64,000 nucleotides of DNA from positions 186,001 to 250,000 of the forward strand of contig JAUPFP010000084.1 of the NCBI GenBank assembly GCA_036925085.1, written 5' to 3'. Positions 42,967 to 55,333 of the stretch are shown here, piece by piece. Source of the DNA: Brachycybe producta. Taxonomy: Eukaryota; Arthropoda; Diplopoda; Playtdesmida; Andrognathidae. The notes beneath the pieces are model-generated. The model did not search any database, was not told the origin of the DNA, and worked only from the letters and a program-made list of their open reading frames with translations. Within the stretch, counting starts at the first letter, position 1, and the number at the start of each line of letters is the position of its first letter. The position numbers and the translations under genes are program-made.

Positions 42967-43639
42967 GTTACCTTATAGTCTACCTACCTTTAGACGAACG
43001 CATTTTACCTGCACCACCCGACGATTGGGATTTAATACCTTAGATTTTTAAGTTAAGATCTTTTTTAACTGTAATTTTTGTGTTTGTTAACTTTGTTTCT
43101 GAAACATAATAACGCCTACAGCCATTTTTTTTTAGAGAAAAAAAAACATGCCACCAAAAACTTGTTCCAAAACCTAAAAGAGTTTTTACAAAGAAGAGAC
43201 ATTTTCCCGACATTGTCTTTTTGATTTCTGACGAACGACGACGACGACAACGACGACCACCTACTGGTTAACTTATAGTTTTCCAATTCCTTCTTTTCTC
43301 ATTCTAAAATAGTGTATTATAAACTATTATTATAAGAAATGAAAGGACTGGAAAGGAATACATACATTTTGGACATTGCTTCCAATGGACACAAACACAA
43401 AAAAAGACAATCTTCTTAAGAAACAACAGAACAATAAATTAAACTGCAATATGGGACATTTCCCCAACCCCACTTTTTGTTTAAGAACTTCCAAAAGTAA
43501 TAATATTCCAAAATATAAAAACCCACCATTGTTTTTCGTAAATTGGGCAACTTTTTCTTCATTTTTTTTATCCCTAAATTTTACTGAAACATTTGAATCT
43601 GTTCTTTGTTGTTTTGTTAGTTTTTAGATGAGCAACAAC
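42967..43639. other. Gene-free stretch
   Basis: AT-rich, with a GAC/CGA-rich patch near 43230-43258. The 83-codon frame 43376-43627 is unrecognised. Confidence 0.45.
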
Positions 43640-43990
43640 ACAAATGAGAAATTGAAAGTGTGTTAGAAACTAGAACGGTAGAGCTGAATCAATTTAAGTT
43701 ATTTTCATATTTGATATATCTATGAAAAAGCTTTATTTTGAAAGATATTTCAACATAAAAAATATCCTTAAGTGCTAGCTCGATGGATTTAACCCTTCTA
43801 CTTTCTAAAACATTTTCAAGTTTTTCTCATGTTCTTATTAAAAAATAAAACAGAATTAACCAAAGAACATCAGAAAAACTTGAAAATGTTTTAGAAAGTA
43901 GAAGGGTAAATCACTACAGCTGGTTTTAATTTTTAAATCCAGTTGTAATGATTTAACTCTTCTACTTTCTAACCTAACTTTCAACTTCTT
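43640..43990. repeat. Chain of ACTAGAA-family hairpins
   Basis: First pair: GTTAGAAACTAGAACGGTAG near 43661 and ACCCTTCTACTTTCTAAAAC near 43792, with inverted ATTTTCATATTTGATAT blocks. Second: arms 43788-43827 and 43872-43910 are inverse complements over about 39 bp. Third: AGAAAGTAGAAGGG near 43892 and CTCTTCTACTTTCTAA near 43960. Each arm is shared by two neighbouring hairpins. Confidence 0.75.
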
Positions 43991-45000
43991 TTTATTAGCA
44001 TATTTTGCAAATGGCTGACGTAAACAACGTAAAATTTATTTTGTAAGAAATCAAATCAAAACTAAAAAATTCGCCCAATTGTTTTCTAGTTTTTAAAAAG
44101 CAACTTTTTTTATAAACCTAGAAATTACCTTTAAGACCAAATCATATTGAAAAGTATTTCAATTCTAAATTGTGTTCTTTCACAATAGTTTTCCAAGTGT
44201 CAAGTTAAGACACTCATAACCGTCCATCAAGTGTTTGGACCCACCTTAGATTTCCCCCCCCCCTGCACTATAACCACCCCCTCCTCCCCCCCCACTTTAC
44301 CCTCCAATTTAAGTCTTTCAAAAACCCCTCAAAGTTTTAACTCCTCTCATCATCATCCTCAATGGATGGACATCAACATTAAAACACAAACCTTTCTTTT
44401 GTAAAACTGATTTAACTGACAGTTAAGTCAGTTGCTAATCAATACAACAATAAAAGGGGCCCTCACTAAAAAGGGGGTTAAGAGAGGAAGAGGGGGGGGG
44501 GGGGTAAAAAAGGGACCCAACCAATAGTTCCACGCCCCACCTTTCAAAACATAACTTAACCCCCTGGCATTCCACATACTAAAAGGAGAACTGGTCATCT
44601 TAGAACTGGACACATCTGTCAGTCAGAAGTCCAGTCCTCCTTCTCACCTTTTTAGTTTTGTTCAAAATTTATAGAACAATGGGTCAATTGTTATGACGGG
44701 GAGGGGGAGGAGGGTGCATCCCGCCCCACTCTGGGCCCCCTCCCAACTCCGATCTCCTTATGATGACCACTATTGTTCTCAAGTCCTTTTTCTTTCATTC
44801 AATTCATTTTAGGCCAATTGATTACAAGTTATTCTAAAAATGTGGAACAGCTTCAGGTTTTGCCTCATCAACAGGAAGGAGGTGGACTGAATACGCGCCA
44901 AACTGAATAACCGGTTATTTTCTGACATTTATTCAGTTTGGGGGCTTGCTTCATTTAGCGCTTATTCAGCGCCACCGTTTGCAGCTTTTTTAAAATTGTA
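43991..45000. other. Gene-free stretch
   Basis: C/G runs near 44257, 44288 and 44492-44502; inverted AACTGAATAA / TTATTCAGTTT words near 44900-44940. No gene recognised. Confidence 0.45.
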
Positions 45001-45380
45001 TAGTAACAAAAACAAGAAATTTAAAAGAAACTAGAATGGTAAAATGAATTATGATCTAATGACATTTTCATGGTTGTAACTTTCAAAATAAAAAAAACAT
45101 TGTAAACTTTGAAAAATCGTCACTTTTTTTCTTAAATTTCAATTCAACTTGGTTCCGAAAAATGTCAATTGAAACTTGGCTATATGTTTCAAAATAAACT
45201 ATTTTAAAGAAGTCTGGACATTGTCTTTGTTTTCTTTTCATTTCAATGAAACATCAGAAGTGATTTTTAATTTCTCACGAAAAATTCAAAGTTTGTTAAA
45301 AACTAGAATAGTAAAACAATACAACTTTCACGATGATATCTTTCAAAATGAACGTTTTCTTATTGCACTTTAAAAAGTGC
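45001..45380. repeat. ACTAGAA-family copies (AGAATGGTAAA subtype)
   Basis: AAAAGAAACTAGAATGGTAA near 45023 and AAAAACTAGAATAGTAAAAC near 45298, with ATGATATCTTTCAAAATGAA between and after. The 65-codon frame 45176-45373 translates the repeat and resembles frames at 29867 and 56112 for that reason only. Confidence 0.6.
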
Positions 45381-46029
45381 AGATTTATGTATTATAAACA
45401 AAAAGTACTTTTTGTAGATTGGACTTGTTCTTATGTAGGCATTTCGTACGTTGTCTAGTAAGTGTGCAAAATGGTTGATTTTTTTTTCACTTTGACGGAC
45501 GACATAACAATACAAGTTGACAGAACGAAAATGAAAGAAGAAAAGAAAATCTAAACATAAAAAAGGTTGAGTTCGTCAAAGAAGATGGGTAACGACTGTA
45601 ATTTATGTAGGAATTCATTCCCCCAAAGATCGTTTAATTTTTACGATAAAGATGGGACCTATTACAAAAGAGCTGCTTTTTTTTTGTCTACTTTCTTTCC
45701 ATCTCTCTTTTTTTTTTGACTCGTCTAGTTTTTTGTTGGTTTTGTTTCTTCTTATTCGTAAACAACAAACCAAAAAAAAAATTCTTCCATTTTTTTAAAA
45801 AAAAAAACAGTAATTATTGATATTTTTAAGCAGAATCAATAAAATTCTCTATAGAAAAAACAACAACATGGTGCAAAGTTAACTTAACTGCAGTTTCAGA
45901 AGCAAAGAACACTAAAGAGAATTTACTCGAAACTAGAAGTGTAAAAATAAACGAAACAATTAAAGTGGATTTTAAAGTGTAAATATTGCCTCTCCTCCTA
46001 AAACCTCTGGTTAAATTGTACCCCCTTTC
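45381..46029. other. Gene-free AT-rich stretch
   Basis: T runs near 45678 and 45709. A core fragment CGAAACTAGAAGTGTAAA near 45928. No gene. Confidence 0.45.
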
Positions 46030-46710
46030 AAAGGGGAGCAAAAATGAAGAGAAACTTCAATGTGTTTTAGAAACTAGAAGAGTAGCTGTTTAACCACTTA
46101 AGTAAGGCTTTTAAAATAAAGCTTTGTATGTCAACTTTATAAAGAAGAACTCAACTTTAGACAGACGATTTTTTGATTATAAAAACTAGAGGTGGGGGAA
46201 GAATCCTAAATTTTCTTTCGCGAATCCGAATCCTAAAAGGTTCTCGAATCTCTCGAATCCTTCATGTAAGAATCCTATATTATTCATTAAGATACGAATA
46301 AATGAAATAATATTAAATATTAAATTATTAATAATAAAAAACACAGTGTGGCTTCACTCAGGGTCGCCACACGGTGATCCATTGGGGATCTGGGTCTGAC
46401 CACCCAAATTGTAACAATCGCCGGGTTTTTTTGGTTAGTCAACGCTTCCGTTGGACGTCAATGGAGTTAAATCTAATTTTACCAAGGTTTTTAACAGTTT
46501 TTTTTAGGAAGTTTGGATTGGAAAGATTCGCAAGACGAAAAAAGCGGCCCGAAGATTCGAGTTTTCGAATCTCGAATATTTTTCAAGATTTGCGGGATTC
46601 GAGGATTCGAATGTTCCCCCTATACCTAAAAAAAATACCATCAAGTAAAGACTGAGCTACCCCTTCTAGTTTCTTAAACATAAAGTTATTTCATCATTTT
46701 TGCACCTGAA
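46030..46710. repeat. ACTAGAA-family element split by a GAATCC-rich element
   Basis: Left half 46030-46185 (core TTTTAGAAACTAGAAGAGTA near 46066, ACTTTAGACAGACGATTTTT) and right half from about 46627 (ACTGAGCTACCCCTTCTAGT, then TTCTTAAACA) flank an unrelated insert. Confidence 0.6.
46186..46626. mobile_element. GAATCC-rich insert with AGGTGGGGGAA-type ends
   Basis: Left AGAGGTGGGGGAAGAATCC, right GGATTCGAATGTTCCCCCTA; many GAATCC/GATTCGA words near both ends and a GC-richer middle (46360-46480). The tip resembles hAT tips of the TAGAGGTGGG type, but I cannot show a target duplication. A 93-codon frame at 46374-46655 has no recognisable domain. Confidence 0.45.
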
Positions 46711-47785
46711 AGACAGAATATATAAATCGAAAGATTTCAAATAATCAAAATTTGAAATAAAAATTACCACAAAATTATAAAATATTCATTTGGGAACGTG
46801 GAAAGTTGGGATAAAATTTCATTTTAATATAATTTCTAATAATCCAAAAAAAATGGGTAAATTTTTAGCTTCTTCTTCCTCCATCTTTTTTTTTTTTTTT
46901 TGATGTATGAGAGTTTGATTTAGTCAAAATAAAAAAAAGAGAGGCCTCTTCTACTCTATAAAAGTAGTAAGGTCTCCCTCTATAAACGTAATCATGTTGT
47001 CATAAGTACGTCATAAAGTATGTAATCATACAGAATTATGACCCTTACAGGGCCACTTAAAACCGTATGTCATTTAGACGTTTTGCTTTTATGAGTCCAT
47101 TCTGATTTTATATGCATCATATATACATATATACATATAATAAATGTGCGCGCGCGCGTGTTTATGTCTTCCTATTACACACACACACACATATATATAT
47201 ATACATTATATGTGTGTGTGTGTGTTATGTATAAATGTGTGTGTTGAAGAGAAGCCTACAGAAAGGGGGGCCTTAAAAAAAAAGAGAAAAACTTAGGGGT
47301 TGTTTTTTTCTCCTCCTCCTCCTCCTTTTTATTCTAAAAGTCAATCTGTGCAGAAATAAATAATAATTTATAAACTACTCTTCTCTCTCTCAGTGAAAAT
47401 TTATGAACTTCTCATCATAATCATCAGCCACAGTTATACCTTAAGGTACACCACACATACATGAGTTAAATGAATTCAAATTAAATGTGTTTAGGTGTAA
47501 ATTATACGGAATCCAGTTAAGGACACGTAAAACCAAATAAAAATTTACTTTAATTATTAATATTTTAAATTGAAATACTAAATCAATAAGTTTATATTTA
47601 AGTATTAACTCCCAATATTTTGAGATTATTAACTGAATAAATTGAATTCGATATATTGTACGTTTGTCCTTCACAGGGCTCTGTAGAACACGTTTATTAT
47701 ATTTAAATTATCAGTCAGGTGTGTGTACTAGGTATTAGGGTGAAAATAATCATAATCATCATTGCTTTTATAAACAAATATCTCT
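46711..47785. other. Gene-free stretch with TG/TA/CG microsatellite cluster
   Basis: Compound CG-TG-CA-TA-TG dinucleotide tract at about 47108-47245, CTC run near 47312-47327. AT-rich elsewhere. Confidence 0.5.
47108..47245. repeat. Compound dinucleotide microsatellite
   Basis: Runs of TATACATA, (CG)n, (CA)n, (TA)n and (TG)n in succession. Confidence 0.85.
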
Positions 47786-47910
47786 GTTTTGAAAGATTAT
47801 CAACATGAAAATACTTTTTAACGGATTGAACTACTCCTTCTAGTTTCTAATAAAACACTCTCTAGTTTTTTTTTTAATTTTGCACCTTTCAAAGAATAAC
47901 ACCATAGTTT
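47786..47910. repeat. ACTAGAA-family right half
   Basis: GAAAGATTATCAACATGAAA near 47790, then CTACTCCTTCTAGTTTCTAA near 47831 and TTTTGCACCTTTCAAAG. Only the inverted half is present. Confidence 0.6.
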
Positions 47911-49044
47911 GAGATGCAAAACCACCTTAAATTTTTTTAGATGCAATAATAACACCTAATCGTAATTTTTAAAGCCAATCCGAAGAGACGTTTTTATTTG
48001 AAAAGTGCTACCGCTCTCCGACAAACCTCAAATTTTATAAAAGAAATCCCTATAATAGTTTATTATACGACATTAAGACATTTTTTTTCGCTCATTTTCT
48101 ACTAAATTTCTTTTCATTTGTCTATTTTTTTCTTTCTTCTGTTTTAATCTTTTTTTCTTTTCACATCGTTTTCTCTCCTAATTTCGTTCTGTATTTTTAA
48201 GGGAGGAAGGAGGAGGAAGGAGTAAAAAAAAAAAACAGTTTTCCAATTCATTTGAAACGCTGTATATTTCACTTTCTCAACTGAATTCCCATTGCAAGTC
48301 TTATTCTTCTTTTGCAAATAACACCACCACCATCTTAAGATACAACAACATATCCCACCAACCCCTTTAAACTTCTCCTTATAACACATATAGAATTGCA
48401 TTTTGCTGCTTTTGGGTCCCTTTGGTCCCAAATGTATCGCCTCATTAATTATAATCAGAGACAAGTCTCTTTTGCAACATTTTCTCTCTCTTTTTTTTCT
48501 TTTCTCTTATGTGTTTTTCTTTCTCTCTCTTATTTTCATTTTCACAGCAGCTTGCAATTGCAATTGCAATGGAAACCCAAACTTTTCTCTCTCTCTCTCT
48601 TTTAACTTCTCTCTCTATTTATAAAAGTAGTCGTATTTAGGTACACACAAGAGTAGAAATTGCTTTGGCATCGAATTAAATTATGACCTCAGACAGTAAT
48701 TATAGTGATAATTCACAGTCAAAATTGCGCATTTGCCATCACCATCATCAAAGCCCACAAGTGAACTGCTGCTGAACGCAACAAACGAAGAAATTTTCAT
48801 TTCATGCAGAGAAAAAGCGAGAGAGAGAGAGAGAGAGAGAGAGTGTGAAAGAGAGTGTGAAAGAAAGAGAGAGAGAGAGAGAGAGAGAAGGAAAAAAAAG
48901 TTTTTGGTGTCCAACCCCCCCCCCCCCAAAAAAGCAGGTGTAATACAAGTGTAAGTAGATGCAAAACACCTTTTTATTCAAAGGTGAATTTATAAAGAGA
49001 AAACTGGTCTCCAAAAATAACCAATGAATTTTCTGAAGAAAAAA
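47911..49044. other. Gene-free stretch with CT/GA tracts
   Basis: CT text 48585-48617 and a GA/GTGTGA compound repeat 48821-48890, then a C run near 48916. Frames here are Phe/Ser/Leu or Arg/Glu artefacts. Confidence 0.5.
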
Positions 49045-49245
49045 GGGCTTTGTGGGCCTCATGGGCCAAGCCTGGGCTTCATTGGTATTCTGCACTTAAT
49101 GGGCCTCATTAGACTTTAAAAACAAATCTAAAGCCATGCGTTTTGTGGGCCTGATGTGCTTAGTTAGTGGGGCTTAGTATACTCCATTGATCACTTTTGG
49201 ATTTCATCGTTATTTTGGGCTTTGTGGACCTCATGGCTCTTATTT
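49045..49245. repeat. Degenerate GGGCTTTGTGGGCCTCATGG array
   Basis: About six imperfect copies of a 20-35-bp unit built from GGGCTT, GTGGGCCT and CATGGGC. GC-richer than flanks. Minisatellite-like; no protein. Confidence 0.5.
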
Positions 49246-51427
49246 CAGTTATAATCATTTCCTAGTTTCTAAAAACACATTCAATTTCTACTGAACATAG
49301 TTGTTTTTCCTCTTAAAAAACTGAAGAATAACCTTCATTTGCATATTATGCAAATATCTTATCAAACACATGTTTAATTAAAAGCTCTTTATTTAAGAAG
49401 CAACAACATGGAAATCCACCTCCCCATCTTCCTTGATGTCTACTTTGATTGTGTTTTGTGACCAGTGGTCATTTTTCACATTTGTAGAAATTATTGCAAA
49501 AAAAAAAGGGAAGGAAAAGGAGGAGTTGCCCCCCCCCAACCCCTATAATAAAATAATAATAAAAATAAAATAATAAAACAAGTGGTTTGTTACCATCACC
49601 TCCACTAACCACCATGTTTGTCTCTCCCCTCCCAATAGTAAAACCAAACTTAAAACTCCTCAAATGATAAGCATAAGTTAAATGTATGACAATAGATTAT
49701 TCAAGGGTTTTTATTCAATAGATATATATATAAATGGCAGCCGGTTTTCAACTCGTTTAAGATAATCCTGTCAAAATGTAATACCGTTTATATAACTGCC
49801 TATATTTATAATATAAATACAAGTGAGAGATAAATACTAGTGTTATGTGTTGTGTGTGTCTATAATTATGACATAAAACTAAAGTGTCGAATAAAAGAGA
49901 GAGAAAAAAAAAGGCAAAATGGAGCTTTGTCACGCACACATTCCATTCTAGTATATAACCATTACCAGGCAAAGTAGAAAATATCAACTTATTCCGCCGC
50001 ACAAATTCACTAGATACAAATGTGTAAAACCCACTGATTATGATGTAAATCTATACATTGACTACTGTTTTAGACAATTTGAAAAACGCCTAGAAGCACC
50101 CCGTCAATCTAGGCAAATGATTAATAGAACTCAAGACAATACATTTCGCATGCTGCATGCAATTCAATTCTTGTCCCACTGCTACAGGCCTTCTTGGTTG
50201 CTTACGAAGTAATTTTTTTTAAAATTTAAAATTAAGCCAGGAAGGGTCTCACACATGCAGAAAAAAATAATAATTAGATATTCCACGTATATTTGGCAGA
50301 AAGTAGAAATTAAATTTAAATTTCTTTAAAAAAAATTCTATTTTAATTTAGCGTTTTCTACTTTTAAAAACTAGAAAAGAGTATAGTCAACAATATTTTC
50401 ATAATTTTGGCATTCTAAACATTGCCTAAAAAGCCAGATTTGTTTTGAGTCGTTTTTGCATACTGACTAGTTATTCTGTAGAATAGTTCATATTGCAATT
50501 TAGTCTTGAAACCATTATTACAACACTAATTTGTCCGAGGTTTTTATTTTTTTACACCTGTTTCATTTGAAGAAAGCCTTAATTAAAATACTAAAATCAG
50601 GTAAAGTGAGGCCGGCCTCTTTCTTCCAGGCCACCACCTGCCTTTGCATTTCGTGCCGTTTCTTATGGACAATACAATGGTTTTTGCACCTCTCGATCAA
50701 AACACTGAAAAATATCTCCCCCCTCCCCCTTTTTCCGTTTTTATCAAAATGAAATTTACATGGGTTTTTGTGTTTTGCAACAAAAAAGCCCAAGAGCTCT
50801 CTCTCTCTCTCTCTCTTTATCAAAATCAATAATGTATCATAACATTGAAGCAAAAGTAACAACAAAACAACCCACCATTGGATGAGAAAAACACAGAGAG
50901 AGGATTTTCTCTTATTTTAATTTCTATAATATTTATATATTGAGTGAGTGGACAACAGAAAATGGAAGCCGAGGAGGGGAAACTGGGGGGGGGGGGATAG
51001 GGGAAACGGGGGGAAGTTAAAATCTCTTGCAATTTTCTGTGTTTGTGTTCGTCATTTGTCAGTTGCAACCACCACCACCACCACCCAAATAAGAAGAGAT
51101 GCAAAATGATGTTATGTATTGTAGGAGAGAGAGAGAGATCCATATATACAGAATTATTTATTAGAAGAATGTACACATGTATAGAGGGGAAGCGTTTCCC
51201 TATAAAGAGATAGAGAGAAAAAAAGGGGCAGCATTAAATTTTCAATGGATATTGGCGCCTTCAGAAGCAAATACCCGGTTGCTGCTGCTCCTCCTCCTCC
51301 TCCTGCTACAGGTTTTTTTGTTTGCAAAACTGAAGCAGAAATTTCGAACTAAAATCATCGGGTTTTTCTTCTTCTTTTGTGTCGTTAGCTCATTTTTTTG
51401 CACGTTTAGTTAGCACTGTAAGAATAT
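49246..51427. other. Gene-free stretch
   Basis: Isolated core TTTCCTAGTTTCTAAAAACA near 49259 and AAAAACTAGAAAAGAG near 50366; TCTCACACATGCAGAAA near 50237 like Harbinger-like tips; CT run 50800-50815; G run 50984-50996; CACCAC run near 51066-51084; CTCCTC near 51287-51304. No gene. Confidence 0.45.
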
Positions 51428-51880
51428 TTAGCATTTGGTACTTTTGTGTCTAACTTTCAAAGTTTAGCACCTGTACAGTTTAGCTCCTGTCTAGTTTATC
51501 ACTTGCCCGGTTTAGTCCAGTATAGTTCTTGTCTAATTCCGCTCTTGTACAGTTTAGCACTTGTGAAATATTCAACATTTCCAGTTTAGCTCTTGTGTAG
51601 TTTTACTATTAGTCCAATTAGTTCTTGTCTTATTTAGCTCTTGTACAATTTAGCAGTTGTCCAGTTTAAGCTCTTGTTCATTTTACCAAATTTAGCTCTT
51701 GTGCAGTTTTAAGTTTAGTTTTTGTCCAAGTTCAGCACTTTTAAATTTAGCTCTTAATCAGTTTGCTAATTTAAGCTCTCGTGCAGTTGAAGCCTGTCTG
51801 ATTTTAGCAAATGCTCAGCTTAGCACTACTAGATGAGTTTCTTAGCTCTTGTTTAATTCTAGCATTTTACTCTTGACATT
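51428..51880. repeat. Degenerate TTTAGCTCTTGT tandem array
   Basis: About twenty imperfect copies of a 14-24-bp unit near CAGTTTAGCTCTTGTC over 450 bp. Related words occur near 60180-60250 and 56690-56830. Decayed minisatellite with no coding frame. Confidence 0.6.
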
Positions 51881-53136
51881 TACTATGAAATTATCTTGAC
51901 AAGTTTTCATCTCAAATTAATTCATTTTTTGTAAAAAAAAACTTGTTTGAAGAAAGAAAAAAATTGCTAAAACTGAAAATAAAAAACCTGATTCTGAAAT
52001 AAGATCATCAGATAGAAAAGAAAATGAAACCCCGTAATAAAAGGAGACAAAGATGGAGAAGAAAACTAGAAAAGACCTTCCTGCATGTTGTTCAATGAAT
52101 GTACTACCTACCTACCTCTATACACAAAGTAACCGAGTAATAGTAGTAGTAATCCGGTGACAGATCGATTTTTTGATCCGACACAAAAAAAATGTCTCAT
52201 CTGATGATCATTGATGATAAAACACGAAGTCAAAAAAAAAAAAAAATGAAATTCAGAAAATATTAAAAAGAAAATGATAAAACTTCTTCTTATTCTTCAT
52301 CTTCAGTCAAATGGATAATTTTTATCATCGAATCAATGATATTTTTTAAGATCGTTATAATAATCGATAAAAAATGTCTTTAAAAATATAAATTAAAATT
52401 TTCTATTTCTCTCTTTTGGTCTCTTTTTCTTCAAAATGAATGAATGAAATTCATTCAATTACAAAACCATCTGTAATAATTAATTATTGGGGCTCGGATT
52501 TTTATGCAATAAAAATATTAAGCAACTAAATACAACTTTCTTTACAATTATTTTGCACTTGAAAGACCAAAAAAAAACCCTGCTTTAAAGCACTAACTGA
52601 CTTAATAAACATAAGTCTGTTTTTGTAACTTTAGTTAGATAGGCCTACTTTTGCGACAGCCATTTTTTTAATTTTTCAGTTGCATCTCACGTTTACTGAG
52701 CAATATATCCAATTTCTATGAAGACTCACATTCGAGCTCATATTAAAAACTAGAAAAGCTCAAATTTTAACTGTTGCAATCTAATCTAAGGAGCTATAGA
52801 GATATCAGAGTTCTATCTCAAGTTTCCCGTTTATTCGGAAGAAGCCACCTGCCAGAAAGAGAGCCGCCAAGTGGGTCCACTTAATATATAAGTTAATATT
52901 TATCAAATGACTTCGAATCCTTCAGTTTGCATTTATAAATAATAATAATTAGTATTGCAATGACCTTGAAGAAGTAGGCAAATTGGATGACCAATCTACG
53001 GAATCTACCTTACGCTTTTACAGCTAATTCTAGCGCATATCGTGTTTCAATACACGCAGCGTGCAATTAGTTTTGAGAACTTTGCAACAAAGATGGCGAC
53101 ATTTTTTTTTTCGAATGAATTTGCAAAATTTACCCA
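51881..53136. other. Gene-free AT-rich stretch
   Basis: A lone terminus GGCTCGGATTTTTATGCAAT near 52491 belongs to the hAT-like foldback family. AAAAACTAGAAAAGC near 52745. No gene. Confidence 0.5.
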
Positions 53137-53144
53137 CTGCAAGC

Positions 53145-53351
53145 ACAGACAGTTAGAAATCGGGGAGAACTTCAGTTGGCTCCGCCCTTGTTATGACGAC
53201 CGGCAACTTCTTATTGGTTGGTTGTGTGGTTCGACGTTGAAAAGGGAGGAGCATGTGACCTCAGACTACATAACCAACCAATTAGAAGTTGTCGGTCGTC
53301 ATAACAAGGGCGAAGCCAACTGAAGTTCTCCCCGATTTCTAATTGCCTGTA
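53145..53351. mobile_element. CGGGGAGAAC foldback, copy 1
   Basis: Near-perfect hairpin: ACAGACAGTTAGAAATCGGG through GACGACCGGCAACTTCTTAT and its inverse, arms about 80-95 bp. CTGCAAGC at 53137-53144 and TTGCAAGC at 53352-53359 suggest a 7-8-bp target duplication. Opposed frames here (53042-53323, 53211-53429) give nearly the same peptide from each arm and are not genes. Confidence 0.8.
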
Positions 53352-53611
53352 TTGCAAGCAACCAAGAAGAACTCTGGCACAGGGACAACAGTCCAAATGC
53401 AGCATGCGAAACGCATTGTCAAAACTCAAAAGATATTAAACCCACCGCCTTGAACTTTAAATAAAAAAGAAATCCATAAATGTTACATATAAAGAAACGT
53501 GACACAAGTGACGTATGTTACACGTCACTGAAGACTCCATTAGAAGAAAATATAGGCTTTTTTTTTCTCCCTCTGTTTTCTGATGATGAACTACTTTTCT
53601 ACTGGATACAA

Positions 53612-53642
<31 letters not shown>

Positions 53643-54178
53643 GTGAAGGAGTGTTGGTGTTGCAGCACACGTTATGTATATACTTACTTATGAATGCATT
53701 TGTGACGACAACCGCGTTCTTGCTTCTCATTTTTTTCTTTCTGTATGTGTGTTTCGTGCCATAATAATAAATGGCGGACATTATCGCGATTTTAACAGAC
53801 AATAAATAACTGTTAACTCTCAAGTAATGTAACAAGAGAGAGAATGAAAGAGAGCGAGAGAAAAACATGGTGGGGAGGAGGAGGAGGAAGAAGAAAAAAT
53901 TAAGACAACCAGTTGTTTGGCTACTTGATTGATGCTCAACTTTTGATGAAAAGAAAAATTGGTGAGAACACACACACACAAAAAAAAAACGCAAATTATA
54001 CCTTTTAGCCAAAAACGTCTAAAAAAAAAAGATCAAAAATTGTGTGTATGTTACCAAAAAAGCGTGTTGTTTATAATGCTCTCGCTAACTATTACCTGAA
54101 TTGAGTTAAAGAGATATGACAGCAAATATGCATGAGAATGCACCCCTCTTTCATCATGTCTTTCTCACTTAACCAGAC
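53352..54178. other. Gene-free stretch with CAT microsatellite
   Basis: ATC trinucleotide run at 53611-53640 and GGA text near 53875-53892. No recognised gene. Confidence 0.5.
53611..53640. repeat. (ATC)n microsatellite
   Basis: About ten ATC units; translated as poly-His/Ile in frames crossing it. Confidence 0.9.
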
Positions 54179-54392
54179 ACAATCAGGCATATTAGAAAAC
54201 GGGATAAACAGACGTTTACTCTGCCCTTTTTATGACGAACGGCAACTTCTAAATTGGTTTGTTGTGTGGTTCAACGTTGAAAAAGGCGGAGAGCATGTGA
54301 CGTCAGACTACATAACCAACCAATTAGAAGTTGCCGGTCGTCATAAAAAGGGCGGAGCAAACGTCTGTTTATCCCGTTTTCTAATTGATTGT
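54179..54392. mobile_element. CGGGGAGAAC foldback, copy 2, variant arms
   Basis: Shares the inner hairpin (CGGCAACTTCTAA..GTGTGGTT, TGACGTCAGACTACATAACC) with copies 1 and 3, but the outer arms read AAAACGGGATAAACAGACGT in place of AAATCGGGGAGAACTTCAGT. Both arms carry the matching change, so this copy is still a near-perfect hairpin. Tips ACAATCA / TGATTGT. Confidence 0.8.
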
Positions 54393-55029
54393 GAGACATA
54401 ATTGCTCTGGTCCGGCATACTGGTTACGCTAAACCAATTGCTGATACGTCAAAATGAACCTGAATGAATAAATTTCGAATCCCCCCCCCCCGCTCTCCAC
54501 ATCACATTTTATTCTCATTTTTTACAGATTATAGTTACCCAGAGCAAAAAGCCAGTTCCACACGATGCATGCACTTGTACATTTTCACCTCCTGAACTTC
54601 AAATAATGACGTTGCATTTGTATGAAACCAGCCTAACAAACGTGTTTGTGTGTGTGTACTAATAGGGAGGGGGGGGGGGGGCTGAATATAACAAGTTTAA
54701 GTAAAGCTTTAAAGAACAACCCTCCAAATCTAACAAACTATAAACGTTCTAAGTGACGTAATTGGCTTACACACAAAATGATTTAAGATGAAAATAAAAG
54801 GTAGTAAAAGTAAGTCTGGAAGAAACCCCATTTATTGAATAATCGCCACTTGCTTTTTATTTTGACCAACCCAACCACCAATAATCAACTGGTGGAAATA
54901 TAATAAATTTAAGAAGAACCACCACCACCACCACGCGTGCCTCAATTCCAATTAAATCAACTCAACGCCACCTAGTGGTTAAAAAGAAAATGATCTTCAA
55001 ATATGATAATATTTTCAGAAGAATAAAAA
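54393..55029. other. Gene-free stretch
   Basis: C run 54481-54491, G run 54669-54681, CACCAC near 54918-54934, ACGCCACCTAGTGGTT at 54964. No gene. Confidence 0.45.
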
Positions 55030-55150
55030 TTAAGAAAAAATAGAAATTATTTTAGAAACTAGAAGGGTAACTTAATTTTGCTCTTCTGAAAGTGAGAGAA
55101 TAATAATAATCATGAGTTCGAGGTTGCATTTTTTTTTAAATACTTTTAAT
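55030..55150. repeat. ACTAGAA-family fragment beside a foldback
   Basis: TTTTAGAAACTAGAAGGGTA near 55049 followed by TTTTGCTCTTCTGAAAG. Later family words (AATATCTTTCAAAATAAAAC near 55373) lie past the 55151-55333 foldback, suggesting that it split the element. Confidence 0.5.
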
Positions 55151-55333
55151 GCCTTGTTTCCATTGGAGTGAAAATTTGAACTTTTTGAAAATTGCAACTG
55201 GTGAAATATAAAAGAAACATGCCCCCCCCCCGCCCATTCACTAACATAGACGGGAGGGCCCAGATTTGTTTAATTTTTTCACCAGTTGTAATTTTCAAAA
55301 AGTTCAAATTTTCACTCCAATGGAAACAATGCC
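55151..55333. mobile_element. TTGTTTCCATT foldback, copy 2
   Basis: Arms GCCTTGTTTCCATTGGAGTG and CACTCCAATGGAAACAATGC, then AAAATTTGAACTTTTTGAAA and inverse. 183 bp, same layout as 28690-28873, with a different C/G-rich middle. Confidence 0.75.
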
